The translations under genes and the position numbers were made by a program. Under the pieces are notes generated by a model. That model was not told the origin of the DNA, did no database searches, and saw nothing but the letters and a program-made list of their open reading frames with translations. A stretch of 64,000 nt of DNA from Carallia brachiata (taxonomy: Eukaryota > Streptophyta > Magnoliopsida > Malpighiales > Rhizophoraceae). Positions 59,201 to 64,000 of this stretch are shown here, piece after piece. Positions within the stretch are counted from its first letter, which is position 1. Every line of letters starts with the position of its first letter. Location of the stretch: contig JADCRB010000007.1 of assembly GCA_021464245.1 (NCBI GenBank), forward strand, positions 6,323,855-6,387,854, written 5' to 3'.

Positions 59201-59670
59201 AATACAAATTAAAATAGTAGCATCTATTTTTTCAAATAAGAAGAACCCGTATAAATTCAATCAACCACACCATCCAGTCATGATCAAAGAAATCTTTTAA
59301 ACTACTGACCTTTTAGCATACATGCTAATAAAATTCTCAAACCTGAGCATAAACAGCAACAACTTGAAGCCAATAAACGGCAAATCCTATCATCTTGGTC
59401 AATTCAACCATATAAAATGAAGCTCATTTTCCCAAAACAACAATAAAATAAATACCCATCAAATCCAACACCAAAAACTAATAGAAATTTGAGAGATCTA
59501 AAGCAAATTCACAGATGGGTATTTTAAAATCAAACAAAAAACAGAGAATTCTGAAAAATAAAACGAGAAAAAAGGGGAATTTCTTTGACATACCCTTGGA
59601 CATTCTTGAGGGTCTGGTTGAACCTTGAATCCAAACTTGAATTGTTGTCGTCGTCGTTGTTGTTCTTCAT
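54228..59670 (-). CDS. TBC-domain Rab GTPase-activating protein (TBC1D22/Gyp1-like)
   Basis: Ten minus-strand exons (59670-59594, 59148-58998, 58886-58715, 58072-58002, 57038-56901, 56829-56738, 55783-55512, 55272-55187, 55017-54916, 54389-54228) encode 440 residues. TBC proteins switch Rab GTPases off in vesicle traffic. Residues 1-130 are Asp/Asn- and Ser-rich and probably disordered (MKNNNDDDNNSS, RSPSFGRSLSEN). The TBC domain begins near LRELAWSGVPSYMRPTVWRL. Both catalytic fingers are present: ISVDCPR (IxxDxxR, Arg210) and YVQ (Tyr243, Gln245) in SGYVQGINDLATPF. EEQGLEFLQFAFRWFNCLL and TRLWDTYLAEGDALPDFLVY complete the fold. The closest group is the Gyp1/TBC1D22 type. The Rab target is unknown. 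The gene is intact while two copies of its 3' end have decayed nearby. Confidence 0.93.
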
Positions 59671-61150
59671 GGCTGAATTTCTCTACGCATCTGATATTTC
59701 TGCGTGATGGGAATGAGCATGTTCAGTCCTTTTCTTCTCGATTAAATTCAGAATCACATGCCCGACCCGAAAAAGATTATTTCCATTTCATTACCTTTGA
59801 CCTCTCTGAGCAGGAAATTTTACTCTTTATTTTTTTAATTTCTTTCATTATTCTGGGAGGAAGGAAAGAATTACATGGAAAAAAGATCTTTCTTTTTTCC
59901 TTTTTTTGGCAATTACAAAGATAGCCTTCATTCATCTTCTAAATATATACATCATATATCAAAATACATTTTTTTGTGAAAAAAAATTAATAGGACATTA
60001 AAAATAATCATGAAGTAATTACAATGAAAAATTCTTTTAACAAAAAAAAAAATCAAAGGTTAAGATAAAGGTTGAATTTTCAAAAAAAAAAAAAATTTAA
60101 TTATTTGTTAAAAATTAAACTTATTTCTGTGTCTTTTTAATCAAATTTTTTTTATTCCAATTCATGCACATCTGAATTTTTAAGAAACGTTAAGTTCATA
60201 AACTTTTCCCTGAGACCACAAAATCATCGGTCCAAATACTTTCGATTTTTTTTCAATTGGGACAAAATAATATTACTATATTTTCAGCATCAATTTTTTA
60301 AACATTAATTTTTTCTTGTGAAGTCCATAATTCCAATTTTAAAAACTTCTTTACTCTTCTTTCAAATCCTTCAAATATAAAATCTAAAGGAAGACCCCAT
60401 TTAACTTCAAACTTAATTAAATGACATATAAAAACAAATATGTAAGAGACGCGTAAATTATTAAATAATATTTAATTTTTTTATTCATTTTTTATTAAAA
60501 TTTAATATAAAAATAAAAGGAATATTCTTTAATTTTTTCTTATCATAAAAACAAAAAATAAAAAAATAAGAAATAAAATAAAAAAGGATCAAATTTGGTT
60601 CGGGTGTCGTTCAAGGACAACGAACGCAGACGCTTGCCATCGTTTTAACGTGTATAACGTTTGTAACGGAAACATGCCATGCCCGTCTAATTAATCAAAA
60701 CCCAATCAAAGGAGGACTGACTGCCTTAAAAACCTTAAAAAAAAACAAAAACAAAAACAAATTCCGACATTAATAAAACCCTACAGACCCTTTCTTCCGG
60801 CGCCGCAAAACCCTCTCTCGAGTTCCCGTCGACCGACGCCGAAACCCTCAGCCACCGCCACCGCCGCCGCCTCCTCTCGGCTATTTGCTGAAACCCTTCA
60901 ACTCAAGCCCTGCCATTTCCCTCCAATTTTACTTCTTTTTCTGTCCACCAAAACCTCCCTCACCTTGTCCAGTTGAGCAAAAGAGCAATCTTCCTCTTGT
61001 ACCCCCAAAAAAGAAGCAATCTTTCTCGGACTTTCATACTCAAATTTATCTCGCCAGGACCCGCAACTTCTTCTTTTTGCTGCTGGAGTTTTTTTTCCTT
61101 CCTTTTTTTTTGATATTTTTCTTTAAAATTTGGGGTTGAACTACTCTATA
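59671..61150. promoter_or_regulatory. Divergent spacer between TBC (-) and BMS1 (+), with telo-box
   Basis: 59690-60700 is AT-rich with no gene. A telo-box (AAACCCTA, 60776-60783) and further AAACCCTC motifs (about 60809 and 60842) precede a CT-rich leader at 60850-61130. Telo-boxes are typical of plant ribosome-biogenesis promoters, which suits BMS1. The transcription start is inferred at about 60780-60840. Confidence 0.55.
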
Positions 61151-64000
61151 ATGGCTGGCGACGGTGGTGGCCTAGATCAGCCGCATAAGGCTCACCGGTC
61201 CCGTCAGGCGGGTCCCTCCGCCAAGAAAAAGGGCAATTCAGACCGGAAGAAGAAGAAGAAAAGCGATAACTCCGCGGACCCCAAGACCCAAAACCCGAAG
61301 GTTTTCTTTTATTATCTTCCCCTTTATTCTCTTTATCATTCATCATCATTATTGTTTTTTTTTTTTTTTTGAAAGATTAGCCATGCTTGAATATGCAAAT
61401 CATTGCTGGTAATGTGTTTATTATATAGGCATTCGCATTTAAGTCAGCGGTAAAAGCCAAGCGCTTGCAATCCCATGCCGTGGAGAAAGAGCAGCGCAGG
61501 CTTCATATTCCAACCATTGATCGGACTTATGGGGAGCCTGCTCCTTATGTTGTTGTTGTGCACGGCCCGCCCAAGGTATTCAAACGTCTTTCTTTTTTTT
61601 TGAAGAAATTAAAAATCTTGAAATAATTCAAGAATCCGAAATTGAAGTCATTAGCATTAATTAATTGCCTGTTTGTTTTGCAGAATAAACTTGTAACTTA
61701 CCATTGTTTTTAGTTGATTCGCTCTTTGGTATTCTTGGACAGTATTTTGTTTTTCCCCCTTCTAATGTATGGTCGTATTTGATGGCAGGTTGGGAAGTCA
61801 CTTTTGATAAAATGTCTTGTAAAACATTACACAAAACACAATTTACCTGAGGTTCGAGGTCCAATTACTATTGTATCAGGTTTGTGTTTGTATGTACTTG
61901 AAGTGATAGTGTAAAATTGTTCTTCTATTGTGATTGATTTTTTGGAGCTATCTTTAACATATATATCTTTTTTTTTTAATTCAAAAAATTGTCTCAGGCA
62001 AGCAGCGGCGGGTTCAATTCGTGGAATGCCCAAATGACATCAATGGCATGGTTGATTGTGCAAAATTTGCTGATCTGGCATTGCTTCTAATTGATGGAAG
62101 TTATGGCTTTGAAATGGTAAGATATCTTGTTTATGATTTGCTTCTGGGAATTCTTTTTACCTTTTCAGAATTTTATGCTTTATATATTTCGCCAGATTAA
62201 TCCTTCCTTGTCGAGTCATTTGATGTTTTCTTACTTTTATATTTTGCTATATTTATTGTGAGACCGTGACTATGGTTGCTTGTATATATCAACTTGGAGC
62301 TTCTCAGTTTCTCTTGATCCTACCTTTATGCCGAATGTTTGAGGCCCGAAGAATTTTGAGTCATTGATTCAGTCAGACATTTAAATGATTTTGCATTTTC
62401 ATTTTGTGTTGCAGGAAACTTTCGAATTTCTTAATATTTTGCAAGTTCATGGATTTCCAAAAATTATGGGTGTCCTTACTCATCTTGATAAGTTTAAGGA
62501 TGCAAAGAAATTAAAGAAAACAAAGCAGCGTCTTAAACATCGTTTCTGGACGGAAATATATGATGGGGCAAAATTGTTCTATTTGTCTGGCCTTATTCAT
62601 GGGAAGTAAGTACCTTGATGTTTCATCTGCTTCAATTATAGACTCATCATTATCTGTAAATCAATGTTTTGCCCGCTTATTTTGAATCAAAATTGTTGTA
62701 CTTTTTGGTGTTAAAACTCTTCATTACATAAACAATCAGGTACACTAAACGAGAGATTCACAATCTTGCACGATTTATTTCTGTTATGAAGTTCAGTCCA
62801 TTGTCTTGGCGAACTTCCCATCCATATGTTTTAGTAGATCGTTTTGAAGATGTAACTCCTCCTGAAAGGGTGCAAATGAATGGCAAATGTGACAGAAATG
62901 TGACGTTATATGGTTATTTGCGTGGGTGTAATTTGAAAAAAGGGACCAAGGTAAGATTCTTTCACCACTTGGCATTATCTACAGTCAGTGTTTTCTATAA
63001 TTGAAATATTATATTTTTGAATATTATTTCATTAAATATGTAGAAGTATGTTATGGTTGTTAGTGAACATGAATAGATGTGTTCTTTTTCATATTTGAAT
63101 TGTGACATGGAAAGTGAGATGGTTTCGGGTGGTGTGCCTCAGGTTTTAATTTATTTATGTAACACTAATGAATGAAAAGGGAAATGTGCGCTTTATGCAT
63201 CTGTTATTTGCCAACCGTAGCACCAACAGATGCCCTTGCTTGATGTTCTCCTCACATTTTGATATCTGTGATCTAATGGAGAGTTTGTAAAATAGGTACA
63301 TGTTGCTGGAGTAGGCGATTACAGTTTGGCTGGTGTTACTGCCTTGGCTGATCCTTGTCCTTTACCGTCAGCTGGCAAAAAGAAAGGATTGCGTGACAAG
63401 GAAAAACTATTTTATGGACCCATGTCTGGACTTGGGGATTTACTGTATGATAAAGATGCAGTCTACATAAACATAAACGACCATTTTGTTCAGTTCTCCC
63501 AAGTTGAGAATGAAGATGGTGAAAAGGCAAATAAAGGTTTCAAATTTGCTATCACACTTCTTCCCTTCCCCCCCCCAAAAAAAACTGAATATTTCTTCCT
63601 TGAAAGGGCTTTTTCCATTAATCTTTTTTTTTTTAACTACCTGCAAACAGCTTTGTTTATCATTTGATCCTTGTGCTTTTCCTATTTGGTATGTGATATT
63701 ATATGCGACATAATGTAAGGAATGATTGCCTTTTCAGTTGTGAATTCATTGCTAATGGGGCCTGTGTTCCTGTCTCACTAGGAAAGCATAAAGATGTCGG
63801 TGAAGTCTTGGTTAAATCCTTGCAGAATACAAAGTACTCCGTTGATGAGAAGCTAGAAAGGAGCTTTATTAACCTTTTCAGCCAGAGACTTGTTCCATCA
63901 ACGGAAGCTCAGAATGATTTAAAGGATAGTTGTGCTGCTGTGGAGCAGACGGGTAGTATAGAACCCATGAGCCTGGCTCAAGAAAGCAGTGACAAAAATT
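61151..64000 (+). CDS. BMS1: BMS1, ribosome-biogenesis GTPase (5' part only)
   Basis: Eight exons are visible (61151-61300, 61429-61575, 61789-61879, 61998-62116, 62415-62605, 62740-62950, 63296-63536, 63782 to the edge). All junctions are in phase. BMS1 binds GTP and, with RCL1, drives early 40S subunit maturation in the nucleolus. The N terminus is basic (KKKGNSDRKKKKKS). The G1 loop GPPKVGKS is at residues 96-103, and THLDKF stands at the G4 position. FVECPNDINGMVDCAK, LALLLIDGSYGFEMETFEFL and HRFWTEIYDGAKLFYLSGL are very close to plant BMS1. The AARP2CN domain follows (FSPLSWRTSHPYVLVDRFED, NVTLYGYLRG, VAGVGDYSLAGV). The C-terminal RIBIOP region is outside the window. The ATG at 61151 begins the conserved reading frame; the open frame upstream has no ATG. 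Confidence 0.96.

Noticed and set aside
1..64000. CRISPR arrays, bacterial operons, phage or organelle DNA
   Set aside because: No spaced identical repeats of CRISPR form, no operon structure and no plastid or mitochondrial genes were seen. All coding regions are plant nuclear genes with introns or retroelements.

Overview
This window is nuclear DNA from a flowering plant, most likely a eudicot. It is AT-rich, its genes are split by GT...AG introns, and the proteins are typical of plants: a plastid VIPP1, a lumenal FKBP16-3, an R2R3-MYB, a class IV chitinase and a PPR protein. Plant Ty3/gypsy, L1 and MITE-type elements lie between the genes. The species cannot be fixed from the sequence. Exon boundaries below were read by eye. 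For the chitinase, VIPP1, RBR, NRPB8, FKBP16-3, MYB, PPR, TBC and ankyrin models the exon lengths sum to whole codons, and in BMS1 every visible junction is in phase.

Layout: 1-2516, the 5' end (LTR, primer-binding site, decayed gag) of a minus-strand Ty3/gypsy element. 2517-4480, AT-rich DNA with an inverted-repeat element and a long purine tract. 4573-5800, class IV chitinase (+), with a W-box cluster upstream. 7376-13219, VIPP1 (-). 13220-17783, intergenic DNA and the RBR leader, including a 220-bp foldback. 17784-18888, membrane-anchored RBR ubiquitin ligase (+). 19504-21495, RNA polymerase subunit NRPB8 (-). 22041-27543, three copies of a ~950-bp block separated by two L1 fragments. 27927-30616, FKBP16-3 (+). 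32786-33508, a hAT-like MITE. 35656-37645, MYB52/54-type factor (+). 39729-41776, short PPR protein (+). 45574-46073, a Mutator-like MITE with 10-bp target duplications. 46646-48893, ankyrin-repeat gene broken by one stop codon (-). 49150-51483, a truncated PPR copy plus a copy of the 3' end of the TBC gene. 51484-53610, unrecognised relic and repeats. 54228-59670, TBC-domain Rab-GAP (-). 61151-64000, first eight exons of BMS1 (+), running off the window.

The genes do not form a pathway. They serve defence (chitinase), thylakoid maintenance (VIPP1, FKBP16-3), transcription (NRPB8, MYB), protein turnover (RBR), vesicle traffic (TBC) and ribosome assembly (BMS1). The most interesting parts are two local rearrangements. 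The divergent NRPB8/FKBP16-3 promoter region has been triplicated together with L1 fragments. The convergent PPR/TBC 3' region has also been triplicated, and the copies have decayed to different degrees. No undescribed molecular system was recognised; an unidentified relic at 51484-52620 and a cysteine-rich candidate terminal exon at 44431-44587 remain unexplained.
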